A stretch of DNA of 64,000 nucleotides from Shewanella saliphila (GTDB lineage: Bacteria > Pseudomonadota > Gammaproteobacteria > Enterobacterales > Shewanellaceae). The stretch covers positions 33,615-97,614 of the forward strand of contig NZ_BMQV01000012.1 of assembly GCF_014648295.1 (NCBI RefSeq), in the 5' to 3' direction. The notes below the pieces were generated by a model. That model ran no database searches, was not told where the DNA came from, and saw only the letters and a program-made list of their open reading frames with translations. Positions 8,570 through 18,573 of the stretch are shown here, piece by piece. Numbering within the stretch: the first letter of the stretch is position 1; every line of letters starts with the position of its first letter. A program made the position numbers and the translations under genes.

Positions 8570-10627
8570 TTAATGACCAAATTTAATTCTAACGCCAGCG
8601 TTCGCAATAAACCCATCGTTACGCGACCAAATATCAGTGGTCCATTGGCCACTAGGCGCGCGACTAGGTAATAACATTGGGTGCTCGTCGGTTTGCTTCA
8701 CATCGAGTAGGTTTTCTAAATTAATAAACCAACTGACGCTGCCCACTGTAATCTCACCCATTAAGCCTAAATGCCAATAGGGATTGGTTTCATCAATATA
8801 AGGATTATCATTCACGCGCTGCGTGCCAGTGTAATAGGCCTCAAAACCGGCTCTAAAGTTGCCATGCTGCTCCCACATTGCCACAAAACCGCCAGAGTGT
8901 TCTGGGGTTAAGGCAATATCTCGTCGCCCAGTTCCTTCAGGTGACTCCTCGGTTGCATCTAAGTATAAATAGCTTGCCGTGAGTTTAATGTCGCCCAGAT
9001 AGTAACGCAGCAATACTTCAGAGCCGCGAATTTGGCTTTCGCCAGATGCATTCACTAATCTCACCGCATCTAGTGTGCCGCTGTTGTTGGTAGAAAAAGA
9101 CTCTAGCGTGGTGACGTTATCCACATTCGAACCAAACAAGGTCAAACTGGTTTCGACATCGTCAAAACGATAAGTAAAATCAAGCGACGCCGTTTTAGCG
9201 CGCTCTTCTTTTAAGTCTTCAATTGGCGCTAAACGAGATAACCCAGCCGCTTCAATCTCTTCAACAAACGGTGTCGGAGCAAAATATCCCTGCCCGTAAG
9301 AACCTCTAATGGTTAACTCATTTGGACGGTAAAGCACCGACACTCTTGGGCTAAATTGGGTGCCATATTCACTATGATCATCAATACGAGCACTGTAAGA
9401 AGTGGTGATTTGATCGGTTAACTCATAATCAAGCTGGGCAAATGCACCCGGTACGTCATAAGAGTAATCAAATTCAGGAAAGGTATCTGAAGCAAAGACT
9501 TCAGATTGGTACGCTAAACCCACCACCCAATCACTGTTGTCGGTGTAACCTGCGATGCTGTTTTCAAATAAATAACTCTCGTGCGTATCTTCTTCAATAT
9601 CAGTACCGTAAACATGCACATGATCTTGTACCATCGCCGAGCCGCGAGTGGTCATGGTTAAGGTGTCTAATAACGGCATGGTAAACACCAGGCCGCCATC
9701 AAGTCTTTCTGAGTCTTGTGATTGCTCAAACGTTGTACCATCAGCAACCGTATTATCACCGAGAGTCCCGCCAGTGCGATCTTCAGTCATAAAGCCACTG
9801 GTCACATACAATGTTTGCCCAGCTTCGCCTTCCCAAAATAATCGAGGCCGCACGGTATAGCGCTCATACCCTGCCAGATCGATCCAGCCATCGCCATCGA
9901 TATCTTGCTCGTCTTGATAATGGGCGCCAGCCGTTACCGACCCTTTTAGGTTCTCGCCAAGTGGTGACTCAATATAGGTAGTCACATCCTGGCCATTGCG
10001 GGTTGTGGCATTAACCAACACTTCACCACTGAGCTCATCACCAGGACGACGCGAAACAAGGTTAATCACCCCACCCAGTGCTGAGCCACCATAAAGCGAT
10101 GATGCAGAGCCTTTAATAATTTCAACGCGGCTTAAATCGGTTGGCGGTACTTGTAACAAACCAATCGATGCAGCCTGATTACCATACAGCGGTAAGCCAT
10201 CAGCCAGTAATTGGGTATAGCGGCCATACAAACCTTGTAAGCGAATATTGGCACTGCCAAGCGCTGGCGAGGTGGTTTGTAATCTCACTCCGCCAGTTTC
10301 AGCCACCAGCATCGAAATATTACCCGGTCTCATTGCCGCTTTTTCTTCAATTTCTTCGCGGTTAATCACTTCGACTCGAATAGGCTGTTCATCGGCAATT
10401 CGCCCTGAACGAGTAGCTTGTATCACAATGGTTTCCATTGCTTCTTCATGTTCATGTTCATGTTCATGTTCGTCATCATGATGATCAGCATCCGCATGAG
10501 GCTCATCATGAGAGGCTGAGGCGTGTTGCTCAACCGTATTAACCGAATGGCTCTCATCACTTGCGTGACTCATCCCCACAACACTTAGCGACAAAAACAA
10601 CGATGCCGTAGCACAATAGCTAAACAT
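8570..10627 (-). CDS. TonB-dependent outer-membrane receptor with His-rich N-terminus, probable metal uptake
   Basis: Outer-membrane active transporter. Residues 1-22 are a signal peptide. Residues 27-63 are extremely rich in His, Asp and Glu, including an HEHEHEHEE run encoded by repeated TTCATG hexamers. ETIVIQATR is TonB-box-like, and the plug domain runs to about residue 185 (IRLQGLYGRYTQLLADGLPL). The rest is a 22-strand barrel. The His-rich stretch resembles zinc/copper receptors such as ZnuD. A divergent MerR regulator of the CadR/PbrR/ZntR branch and a MerR-type operator lie directly upstream, so expression is probably metal-controlled. AAGGAAG just upstream supports the start. The metal itself is not decided by the sequence. 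Confidence 0.88.
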   Translation of the reverse strand: MFSYCATASLFLSLSVVGMSHASDESHSVNTVEQHASASHDEPHADADHHDDEHEHEHEHEEAMETIVIQATRSGRIADEQPIRVEVINREEIEEKAAMRPGNISMLVAETGGVRLQTTSPALGSANIRLQGLYGRYTQLLADGLPLYGNQAASIGLLQVPPTDLSRVEIIKGSASSLYGGSALGGVINLVSRRPGDELSGEVLVNATTRNGQDVTTYIESPLGENLKGSVTAGAHYQDEQDIDGDGWIDLAGYERYTVRPRLFWEGEAGQTLYVTSGFMTEDRTGGTLGDNTVADGTTFEQSQDSERLDGGLVFTMPLLDTLTMTTRGSAMVQDHVHVYGTDIEEDTHESYLFENSIAGYTDNSDWVVGLAYQSEVFASDTFPEFDYSYDVPGAFAQLDYELTDQITTSYSARIDDHSEYGTQFSPRVSVLYRPNELTIRGSYGQGYFAPTPFVEEIEAAGLSRLAPIEDLKEERAKTASLDFTYRFDDVETSLTLFGSNVDNVTTLESFSTNNSGTLDAVRLVNASGESQIRGSEVLLRYYLGDIKLTASYLYLDATEESPEGTGRRDIALTPEHSGGFVAMWEQHGNFRAGFEAYYTGTQRVNDNPYIDETNPYWHLGLMGEITVGSVSWFINLENLLDVKQTDEHPMLLPSRAPSGQWTTDIWSRNDGFIANAGVRIKFGH

Positions 10628-10671
10628 ACAACTTCCTTATAACAACACATGATCTAAAAATGATATCATTG

Positions 10672-10702
10672 AGCTTAAAGGTTACAGTTACTGGAAGGTC
10701 AA
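10672..10702 (-). promoter_or_regulatory. MerR-type promoter/operator of the TonB receptor gene
   Basis: On the minus strand TTGACC and TAAGCT are separated by a 19-bp spacer beginning TTCCAGTAACTG, the long spacing typical of promoters that MerR-family activators untwist. ACCTTCCAG is the classic left half-site of CueR/ZntR-like operators; the right half (CTGTAACCTT) is imperfect. Transcription would run into the receptor gene (start 10627). The right end of the operator also contains GGAAGG, the ribosome site of the divergent merR gene. Confidence 0.75.
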
Positions 10703-10703
10703 G

Positions 10704-11093
10704 TTGAAAATAAGTGAATTGGCATCGATTGCACAAGTATCGGTTAAAACTATTCGTTATTATGAGCAGATTGGCTTATTATCCGCGCCCAATCGAACCA
10801 ATAATGGCTATCGGTTTTATCAAGCTAAAGACATTGAAACATTAACGTTTATTAGACGATGTCGAGAGTTGAATATTGCATTAGATGACATCAAGCGCCT
10901 TGTGGATACACAGCAAGATCCTAAATCTTCATGTGCCTTAGTCGACAACATCATTGCCCAGCAGCTCGCGCGTATTCAGCAAACTCAGCGAGAACTGGCA
11001 TTATTAGAACAATCACTCGCCGCACTAGCCTCTTGCTGTCAAAACCATCAGATAAAAGATTGCAGTATTTTACACACATTGAAATCGTCATAG
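10704..11093 (+). CDS. MerR-family metal-responsive regulator (CadR/PbrR/ZntR-like)
   Basis: DNA-distorting metal sensor, 129 aa. Residues 1-70 are the winged helix MerR domain (MKISELASIAQVSVKTIRYYEQIGLL). A dimerisation helix follows, then the metal loop. Conserved metal-type cysteines are visible: one in KSSCALVD (about residue 75), a pair in ASCC (about 112-113) and one in KDCSIL (about 119), the pattern of Cd/Pb/Zn sensors rather than CueR. The start is TTG, fixed by GGAAGG at 10693-10698, five bases upstream. It very likely controls the divergent receptor gene. Which metal it senses is inference. Confidence 0.87.
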   Translation: MKISELASIAQVSVKTIRYYEQIGLLSAPNRTNNGYRFYQAKDIETLTFIRRCRELNIALDDIKRLVDTQQDPKSSCALVDNIIAQQLARIQQTQRELALLEQSLAALASCCQNHQIKDCSILHTLKSS

Positions 11094-11172
11094 CCAAAGC
11101 TGTTGACCAAAACGAATAAGGCTTACACTCAAGTTTAGCGTTAATAGCGGTGTAAAAATAAATGAAAGAAAA

Positions 11173-11209
11173 GTGCACCATGCATAAGCAAATAAGCGTA
11201 TGCATGCAC
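11173..11209 (-). terminator. Terminator hairpin after the hybrid kinase gene
   Basis: An imperfect inverted repeat built on ATGCATA/TATGCAT, extended by GTGC/GCAC and GC/GC pairs, is followed on the minus strand by a T-rich run (TTTTCTTTCATTTATTTTT). This suits an intrinsic terminator for the minus-strand kinase gene ending at 11246. It lies in the convergent gap with merR. Confidence 0.6.
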
Positions 11210-11245
11210 ATCTATTGGCCGTTAAAGAATCCACGCGGTTTGAGT

Positions 11246-14200
11246 TTACTGCTTGTCTGTCATTATGCTTTTTTCTAGTATTTCCAGCGCTTTAGCATAA
11301 TTAAGCATTTGTACTTGCTCATTAAATGTTGTAAATGCCTCTTGCCCCATCAATGCCATTATACTTGCCGCGTTATTTTCGACGGTTTCACTCGCAGAAA
11401 GATCATTGGTTTCTAAAGCTAAAATCAGCTTTTCAACCTCAGATTGCGCCATCTTATCAGCAAGAGGTTCAACGCTTTGGTTTGCTTGCGATTTCACTTG
11501 CGACTGCTGCTCTAAAAATTGTTGGCTATTGATCCGTAATTCTTTTAAACCGCGAATAATATTGAGTAATAAATCGGCTTGTTCATCATGCTCACCTTTG
11601 CGCAAACTGATTTCAGCTTGAGACGTCAAATTGTACATTGCTTTCGCACCCACCATCCCCGAACTACCGCGTAATTTATGAAGTTCAGCAGCTAACTCAA
11701 GTCGTTTCTCATCTTCATGAAAAGGGAACTCAGCAGGGATTAAACGTTCAAAATCACCATGTTCCTCAAACAAACGCCGTAAAGCAAATTCAAATAGATT
11801 TAAATTTCCTTGAAATAAGTCGACGCTATTGGTGATACCCGTTATCACCGGCCAGTCTGGCGCGCTTTTCCCTCCGTCAATATGCTCAATCATTACGGCC
11901 TTTTCGCGGTAATGTTCTATCTGCTTGCGAAGACATAAAATCAACTGCCCGGGCTCAATAGGTTTACTCAAAAAAGCATTCATTCCGATATTAAGCGCTC
12001 GATTTTTTTCATCCGTTAGCGTACCCGCAGTTAAAGCGATGATAGGCAGCTGCTTAATATTTAATTGTTGGCGTATAACGCTGGTCGTCTCCAAGCCATC
12101 CATTTCGGGCATTTGCACATCCATGAGCACGACATCATAATCATTACTGACATCTTTTAACGCATCAATGGCTTTAGCACCACTGTTGGCCGTTGTCACT
12201 AAAGCACCATTATTAGTTAATATTTGCTCAACCACGTCAAGGTTCATCTGGTTATCATCAACGACTAATATGTTGACTCCGGGTAACCACTTCGCTTTAA
12301 TCGCTTCCATTTTGGTTGACGCGAGTACGCGGCTGGTATCACCCGTTTGGTCAATTAGGACTTTATTGACCAAACTAAAGAGCTCCGCGGGTTGTACAGG
12401 ATGAAGCAATATTCCTTTTATTAGCTCGCTATCAAGTTGTTCAATAATCTTTTGCTGATCAGCCGCGCACACGATAATAACAGGGACTTGTGGCCAATCA
12501 GGTAGCTTAAATATTTCATCAAGTAGCGGTAGACAATCTTGGTGATATTGTTCCCAATCAATCACGACAACATCTGGCAATGTTTTTGGATTGTATAACC
12601 GTTGTTGTAACTCCTGCCTAAACTGCTCCACGGTTGAGCCACAAAATACCCGCCAGCCTAATGACGTACCAATTTTCAAGATGCAGTTATCTTTTTCAGC
12701 GTCACCTAGCACCCATATATTCAGTGCTTCAATGATTGAGTCAGTAATAAAACCGTCATCCTGATTAATTTCGGTAAATGGCACCTCAAACCAGAATCGA
12801 CTGCCTTTACCCAGCTCACTCGCGACGCCGACTTCGCCACCTAATAATTCACTTAAGTTGCTCACAATCGACAAGCCAAGCCCTGTTCCGTCAAAACGAC
12901 GATTAATACCATCATCGGCCTGATTAAAAGGTTGGAATATTTTGTTTTGCTGCTTAGGAGAAATCCCGATACCAGTATCTTCAATGGTAAAACGCACTAA
13001 TTCCTGATTGGGCAATAACTTGTCTGATGTCTGACGCGTCACGTTTAAAGTCACGCTGCCTTCACGGGTAAATTTAATAGCGTTACTCAATAAATTAGTT
13101 ATGATCTGTTGTAATAATTTTTTGTCAGTAAGCACCACAGGCGTTAAATCGGATTCAACTTGTAAGTTAAGTGTAATGTGCTTTTGATTCGCTTGGTTTA
13201 AGAAAACACTGAAAATTTCATCAAGTAAATGCTGCAGATTACAAGGCTCTAATACCACCTTCATCTCATTCGCTTCAATTTTACTTAAGTCTAAGATGTC
13301 ATTAACAATACCAAGTAGTGAACGTCCTGCCAGTTGAATATTACTTACCAAACTTAGCTGCTCAGTGGTTAAATCATTCCCTTTGAGAAGATGTGTTAAT
13401 CCGATAACGGCATTAAGTGGCGTGCGAATTTCATGGCTCATGTTCGCCAAAAATGCTGTTTTGGCCTTGCTGGCACTCTTGGCTTTTTCAATGGCATTTG
13501 TTAATGTTTTTTCAATTTGTTTACGTTCAGATATATTGCGGATAGAGGAAGCGATAAGTAATTTATCATCCAACTGAATTGGACTTAAACTCACTTCAAC
13601 AGGAAACTCCGAACCGTCTGCATGGCGGCTAAAGAGATCATTCGCCATTCCCATAGGGCGCGTGCGCGGTTTGTTAACGTAACCATCCACATAGCTGTCA
13701 TGTTTGCCTGCAACCGATACCGGCACCAACATATTAATTTTCTCACCGACTAACTGTTCACGGCTATAACCAAATAGCTTTTCTGCCTGGGAGTTAATTA
13801 AAACGATCACACCTGTTGTGTCTATAATGACCATGGCCTCTGGAGATAACTCGGTGAGGCTTTCGAACATATTATCTTTTTGTTTTTGGGCGTTGAGCTC
13901 TTTTTTAACCTGGGAAGCAATAATCATACGAGTATTATTGGCCCAAGAATAATAAAACAGCATGAGCGCTAAAATGGAAAATGCGAGAAATATAAGCATC
14001 TGTTTTAACAATAATATCAATGCACTTTTATAAATTTCTGCCGTAAAAAATGTGGATCTAACAATTAATCGTCCTGTGGTATCACCTTGATTAGGGGAGA
14101 TAACTGTTTCGGCACTTAACAGTGATCCCTTGTTGCCGTCCCAAGTACTAAGACTATTATTTAATGCGCTAAAAATATTTGCGGTTCGTTGAAAAGCATC

Positions 14201-16036
14201 TTCCCACGAATAGCCTTGCTCAAAAAAAGAATCATGAACCATTGATGAATGATTTGCGAGTATAAACCTTTGCTCTTCATCAAGAATATAGATTATTTCA
14301 CCATCTTTAGGTAAATGGTTAATCTCTTGCAGTAAAGGTTTAGCTTCTACATTAATGACAATAATGGCAAAAATCGTTCCATCAGGATAAAAAAGAGGGG
14401 TTGAATAACGACGAGTTAACTTAATAGGGAGCTCTATTTCTCCGTTTTCAATGTTTGGCTCGATACTTGATGTATATATTTCACCGTTCTGTATATTCAC
14501 CGTATTGACAAAATAGTCTCTATTCCCTTTAGCTTGCAAATCATCTTCAGGAGTAACAAAGGTCTCCCCACCTTTTCTTTCCACACGAACAATTTCCTTA
14601 CCTTGCCCCTCAGCACTAATGAGCCGGATCTGGTATATTTCAGACTGAGATTGCATATAAGCTTTAAAGATATCAGCTAAAACCTCTTTCCAACGGCTTA
14701 ATTCAAATGGAGATTGCGGCGTCATCGGCCCTGCATTTATAACAGCCTTGAGAATGGGGGTAGACTTTAAAAAAGTTAAGCCTTCTCTGTAATTTTGTTC
14801 ATGGTTGTCGATCAGCTCTTTGCTGTACTGCGCATGATCTACTAACAAAGTCGAGACTGAATTAAACTCCTGTTCAACATACAAATAACCACTAAAAGCC
14901 AGAATACTCATCATAATGAACAAGTAGCCTTTAAATGCATTAATAAACCCTCGGCGTGAAAAAAATACGCTAGGAGAGACATTCTTTTGTTGCTCCGTTT
15001 CGGGACGTTTTTCTATATATTTTGCCGCCAATATAACTGAAATAAAATAAGCCAAACTCGTCATCAGCAAAAATAGAAATAGGAACCAAATCGGCGAATA
15101 AGATAAGAGGCCATTTTCAACATTTTTTACTGCTTTAGCAGAAATAACCCAACTCCTACCCATGAACTCAATTTCACGATAAATAACTGATTCAGAATTG
15201 TTATCAATTTGATTTTGGCCATGAAGAGATTCAAAAAAAGAATCTTTTTCGGCTTTATCAGCAATGGTAAGGTCAATCTCAGAAAATGATGGTGCAAGAT
15301 CAAATAACACATCATCAACGACAAGCGGGGCATAAGCCCAGCCAATAGTCGATTGCAGCCTTTTTTCAACTTGATTATTTACAAAAGGGGTACTGTAAAT
15401 AGGTAAAAGAATTAAAAAACCGCGCCGCTCTTTACCTTCTTCTTGAACAAGAGTGATAGGTGCGCTGAGTGTAGCCTCACCGCGAATAGAGGCTGCTACT
15501 GCAGCGGATCTTCGGTTACTTTCTGAAGCAATATCTAGGCCTATTGATTCATCGTTGCTCAGTTCTGGGTAAATATATTGCACAATAAAGCGATCTTTAT
15601 TATGTGGCGTGAGTGTGCGCACCTTAAAATCAGCAGCGCCATCACTGCGAGCGGCAGCGACAAAATCATCTTCCTGCGCTACCGAAACCCGCCTGATAAA
15701 GCCAAACCCTCTGGCGCCGGTAAAGTATTTAGCCAGATCCAACGATGCAATATAACGCTCAAAGTGTTGTCGGTTAATATCACCGTTTTCAGAAGTAAGA
15801 ATTGAGCTTCGAGTACTGAGTAAACCATACTCATATTTTTTAAACCGTGTTTTAACTAACTCAACGGCTTGCTCAATATGTATTTCTGTACGCTCAATTA
15901 ATATCTTTTTATAATAGCTGTCGGTAATAAAATAAGCGCCACCTGTTAATACACATCCGATAAGCCAAATAACCAAAAAAATTCGAAACTGTGGTGACAT
16001 AACAGCCGCTAATGTTTTTTTCACATTCAAAAACAA
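11246..16036 (-). CDS. Hybrid sensor histidine kinase (CHASE-Cache-PAS-HisKA-HATPase-pseudoREC-REC-HPt)
   Basis: Inner-membrane phosphorelay kinase, 1596 aa. A helix at about 17-39 precedes a CHASE-type periplasmic sensor. Helices near 319 and 374 frame a second, Cache-like sensor that ends with a helix near 680. A PAS domain follows (about 735-850). HisKA carries the phospho-His in MSHEIRTPLN (about 866), and the ATPase has DGTGLGLSIV (about 1052). A degenerate receiver follows, starting NIWVLGDAEKD without the acidic pocket. A true receiver has Asp in VVLMDVQMPEMDG (about 1305), and an HPt domain has His in LHKLRGSSG (about 1452). The start is a TTG behind GGGAG; ATG at codon 13 is an alternative. 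It lies 65 bases downstream of the next gene, probably in one operon. Confidence 0.9.
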   Translation of the reverse strand: MFLNVKKTLAAVMSPQFRIFLVIWLIGCVLTGGAYFITDSYYKKILIERTEIHIEQAVELVKTRFKKYEYGLLSTRSSILTSENGDINRQHFERYIASLDLAKYFTGARGFGFIRRVSVAQEDDFVAAARSDGAADFKVRTLTPHNKDRFIVQYIYPELSNDESIGLDIASESNRRSAAVAASIRGEATLSAPITLVQEEGKERRGFLILLPIYSTPFVNNQVEKRLQSTIGWAYAPLVVDDVLFDLAPSFSEIDLTIADKAEKDSFFESLHGQNQIDNNSESVIYREIEFMGRSWVISAKAVKNVENGLLSYSPIWFLFLFLLMTSLAYFISVILAAKYIEKRPETEQQKNVSPSVFFSRRGFINAFKGYLFIMMSILAFSGYLYVEQEFNSVSTLLVDHAQYSKELIDNHEQNYREGLTFLKSTPILKAVINAGPMTPQSPFELSRWKEVLADIFKAYMQSQSEIYQIRLISAEGQGKEIVRVERKGGETFVTPEDDLQAKGNRDYFVNTVNIQNGEIYTSSIEPNIENGEIELPIKLTRRYSTPLFYPDGTIFAIIVINVEAKPLLQEINHLPKDGEIIYILDEEQRFILANHSSMVHDSFFEQGYSWEDAFQRTANIFSALNNSLSTWDGNKGSLLSAETVISPNQGDTTGRLIVRSTFFTAEIYKSALILLLKQMLIFLAFSILALMLFYYSWANNTRMIIASQVKKELNAQKQKDNMFESLTELSPEAMVIIDTTGVIVLINSQAEKLFGYSREQLVGEKINMLVPVSVAGKHDSYVDGYVNKPRTRPMGMANDLFSRHADGSEFPVEVSLSPIQLDDKLLIASSIRNISERKQIEKTLTNAIEKAKSASKAKTAFLANMSHEIRTPLNAVIGLTHLLKGNDLTTEQLSLVSNIQLAGRSLLGIVNDILDLSKIEANEMKVVLEPCNLQHLLDEIFSVFLNQANQKHITLNLQVESDLTPVVLTDKKLLQQIITNLLSNAIKFTREGSVTLNVTRQTSDKLLPNQELVRFTIEDTGIGISPKQQNKIFQPFNQADDGINRRFDGTGLGLSIVSNLSELLGGEVGVASELGKGSRFWFEVPFTEINQDDGFITDSIIEALNIWVLGDAEKDNCILKIGTSLGWRVFCGSTVEQFRQELQQRLYNPKTLPDVVVIDWEQYHQDCLPLLDEIFKLPDWPQVPVIIVCAADQQKIIEQLDSELIKGILLHPVQPAELFSLVNKVLIDQTGDTSRVLASTKMEAIKAKWLPGVNILVVDDNQMNLDVVEQILTNNGALVTTANSGAKAIDALKDVSNDYDVVLMDVQMPEMDGLETTSVIRQQLNIKQLPIIALTAGTLTDEKNRALNIGMNAFLSKPIEPGQLILCLRKQIEHYREKAVMIEHIDGGKSAPDWPVITGITNSVDLFQGNLNLFEFALRRLFEEHGDFERLIPAEFPFHEDEKRLELAAELHKLRGSSGMVGAKAMYNLTSQAEISLRKGEHDEQADLLLNIIRGLKELRINSQQFLEQQSQVKSQANQSVEPLADKMAQSEVEKLILALETNDLSASETVENNAASIMALMGQEAFTTFNEQVQMLNYAKALEILEKSIMTDKQ

Positions 16037-16101
16037 GTTCTCCCAATAGTGGCTGATACTGTCGCCGGCTGATATTAACTTATGATTACAGCTTGATAAC
16101 C

Positions 16102-18573
16102 TTAAGCATTCTGTTGTAAATAATCACACATTTGCTGATACGGCATAGGCTTACAATAATAGTAGCCCTGCATAACAAAACACCCTTTAGCTGACAGTGC
16201 ATTAACTTGCTCGATGGTTTCAACGCCCTCTGCAACTAACTGCATTTTTAACGAGTTGGCCAGGCTGATAATCGTGTCAACAATCGCTTCATCACTTTCA
16301 TCATTGAGCATGTCATCAATAAAGCTTTTATCAATTTTGAGAATATCGATTGGAAAACGTTTGAGATAAAGCAAACTCGAGTAACCCGTGCCAAAGTCAT
16401 CTATTGAGATTTTTATCCCGAGCTTTTGTAACGCTTCAAGCACATCTCGCGTACGCTCAATATCTCGCGCGAGAACCCCTTCGGTGATCTCAAATTCAAT
16501 TAAACCGGTATCTATTGATAACTCTTCAACCAGTTTATATACCGTGTCATAAAAATCATCTTGGGCAAATTGTATAGGCGAAATGTTAATGCTCACTCGG
16601 CGTTTAAGGCCCATTTGTTGCCAGCTAATAGCATCTTCACATGCTTTTCGCATGACAAAATTGCCTATGGGCACTATCTGGCCACACTCTTCTGCAAGTG
16701 GAATAAATTCAGCAGGCGAAATAAACAGACCATCGGCTGACTTTAGTCTTAACAATGCTTCCATACCAACAAGCTTATTATTTCTGATATCAGTTTTAGC
16801 TTGATAATAAACCTCAAAAAGCTGCTCTTGTACTGCATGGCGTAAGTATTGCTCAAGCTTGTGCCTTGCTAAAACACTTGACCCTATTTCATCCGCATAA
16901 AAATGCCATCGCCCACGACCTAGCTCTTTAGCACGGTACATGGCTAAGTCTGAATGTTTGTGCAACATATCAATGCTCATTGAGTCATCGGGATAAACAG
17001 CTAAGCCAATACTACAAGACAAATCAAAACGTTTTTCATTGACATAAAAAGGCTCGGTAAAAAGCGCCAATATACGTTGTGCACAGCTCGCGACTTGATC
17101 GAGTTTAGTAATTTCAGGCTGTAAAATGATAAACTCATCTCCTCCCTGACGGCTCACTGTATCGACAGTTCTTGAGTTATCAAGTAAACGGTTAGCGACT
17201 TTTTTTAGTAAGATATCTCCCGCTTTATGCCCTACTGAATCGTTTACACTCTTAAAGTTATCGATATCTATCATTAGCATAGCGACTTTTTCATTGTTTC
17301 TGTCCGCTGTATTGATAGCGCGTTCAGCTCGATCTTGCAGTAACATTCGATTAGGTAAGTTGGTCAGAGAGTCATGATTTGCTAAATGAGACATTTTCAA
17401 GGCCATTGCCCTGGTTTCACTCACATCATGAAAAACAATAATCGCCCCTTGCGTTTGGCCGTATTGGTCTAAAATGGGGGCTGCAGAATCTTCTACTTCA
17501 AGCTTTTTCTGTTGTCGTGTATGCAATAACGTATTAAAAGCCATGCCCACTATTCGGCATTCTTTGATGGCGATATATATTGGGTTAACCATTGGAAAAT
17601 GCCCACTGGAATCAGTTAATGGCATAATCTGTTCAATGGGTTTATCAACCGCATCCTCAACACGCCAGCCGGTTAAAGATGACGCTATCGGGTTCATAAA
17701 ATTAACAATACCATTGACATCCGTGGTGATAACGGCGTCACCAATAGAGTTAAGTGTGACTTTTAGTAACTCTTTATCTTGATGTAAGTCATTCTGTAAT
17801 ACCTTCATTGGGGTAATGTCATTGAGTAGCATTACAAAGCCATTAAATTTGCCTTCCAATAGCGTTGGCACTAAAGAGACAGAAACGAAAACAACCTCAC
17901 TGGAAGATGCATTGAATGTAAGATCAAACCCCATGGTTTTACCTAACATCACTTGGTCAATCGCCGTTGATAACACACTTATCGCTGTTGTATCGAGAAT
18001 ATTATTCTGATTAATCACATCTTTAAGTTGCTGACCAAGCATGGCTTTAGCAGCGATCCCAAACCAGTTGCCTTTAATATCATTGCTAAATACGTTGTTT
18101 AATTCGTCATCCCAATAAGCCACAAACACAGGTAGATGATGAATAATATTGTCCAGTGTGCCGCGGGTAAGATTAAGTTGATGTTGCCTATTTTTCAGTT
18201 CGAGGTGAGTTTTAGCTCTCGCTTCAATAATAAGTGGATTGAGTGGTTTTTGCAGAAAATCGACACCACCATATTGGAGTGCTTTTAATTCATGCTCTGT
18301 ATCACCATGAGCGGTGACGAAAATGATCGCGGCATCTTTCAACCCGCTATCTTTCATTATTGCATCACACACTTCATAACCATTCATGCCAGGCATTTGA
18401 ATATCAAGTAAAATCAGATCAGGCTTAACTTGATGAGCCATCTTGATGGCTTCTTCTCCATTGCTGGCAAAATACGTTTTGCCTAGAGCTGAAACGGCAT
18501 TATTGAGCAACCTGATATTGGCTGGTTCATCATCAACCAATAAAATGACATTGGCTTTATTCTTTATTTTCAT
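16102..18573 (-). CDS. Response regulator with PAS, GGDEF and EAL domains
   Basis: Bifunctional cyclic di-GMP enzyme, 823 aa, without membrane helices. The receiver domain (1-120) has the phospho-acceptor Asp in DLILLDIQMPGMNG (about 59). PAS domains span about 130-390. GGDEF has an intact signature in SRQGGDEF (about 478). EAL has MEALLRL (about 605), with TEGV, DDFGTGYSS and VAEGVET all present, so both synthesis and hydrolysis look possible. It is followed at 65 bases by the hybrid kinase gene on the same strand. The kinase's receiver and HPt domains could feed this receiver; that pairing is inference from adjacency. Confidence 0.92.
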   Translation of the reverse strand: MKIKNKANVILLVDDEPANIRLLNNAVSALGKTYFASNGEEAIKMAHQVKPDLILLDIQMPGMNGYEVCDAIMKDSGLKDAAIIFVTAHGDTEHELKALQYGGVDFLQKPLNPLIIEARAKTHLELKNRQHQLNLTRGTLDNIIHHLPVFVAYWDDELNNVFSNDIKGNWFGIAAKAMLGQQLKDVINQNNILDTTAISVLSTAIDQVMLGKTMGFDLTFNASSSEVVFVSVSLVPTLLEGKFNGFVMLLNDITPMKVLQNDLHQDKELLKVTLNSIGDAVITTDVNGIVNFMNPIASSLTGWRVEDAVDKPIEQIMPLTDSSGHFPMVNPIYIAIKECRIVGMAFNTLLHTRQQKKLEVEDSAAPILDQYGQTQGAIIVFHDVSETRAMALKMSHLANHDSLTNLPNRMLLQDRAERAINTADRNNEKVAMLMIDIDNFKSVNDSVGHKAGDILLKKVANRLLDNSRTVDTVSRQGGDEFIILQPEITKLDQVASCAQRILALFTEPFYVNEKRFDLSCSIGLAVYPDDSMSIDMLHKHSDLAMYRAKELGRGRWHFYADEIGSSVLARHKLEQYLRHAVQEQLFEVYYQAKTDIRNNKLVGMEALLRLKSADGLFISPAEFIPLAEECGQIVPIGNFVMRKACEDAISWQQMGLKRRVSINISPIQFAQDDFYDTVYKLVEELSIDTGLIEFEITEGVLARDIERTRDVLEALQKLGIKISIDDFGTGYSSLLYLKRFPIDILKIDKSFIDDMLNDESDEAIVDTIISLANSLKMQLVAEGVETIEQVNALSAKGCFVMQGYYYCKPMPYQQMCDYLQQNA

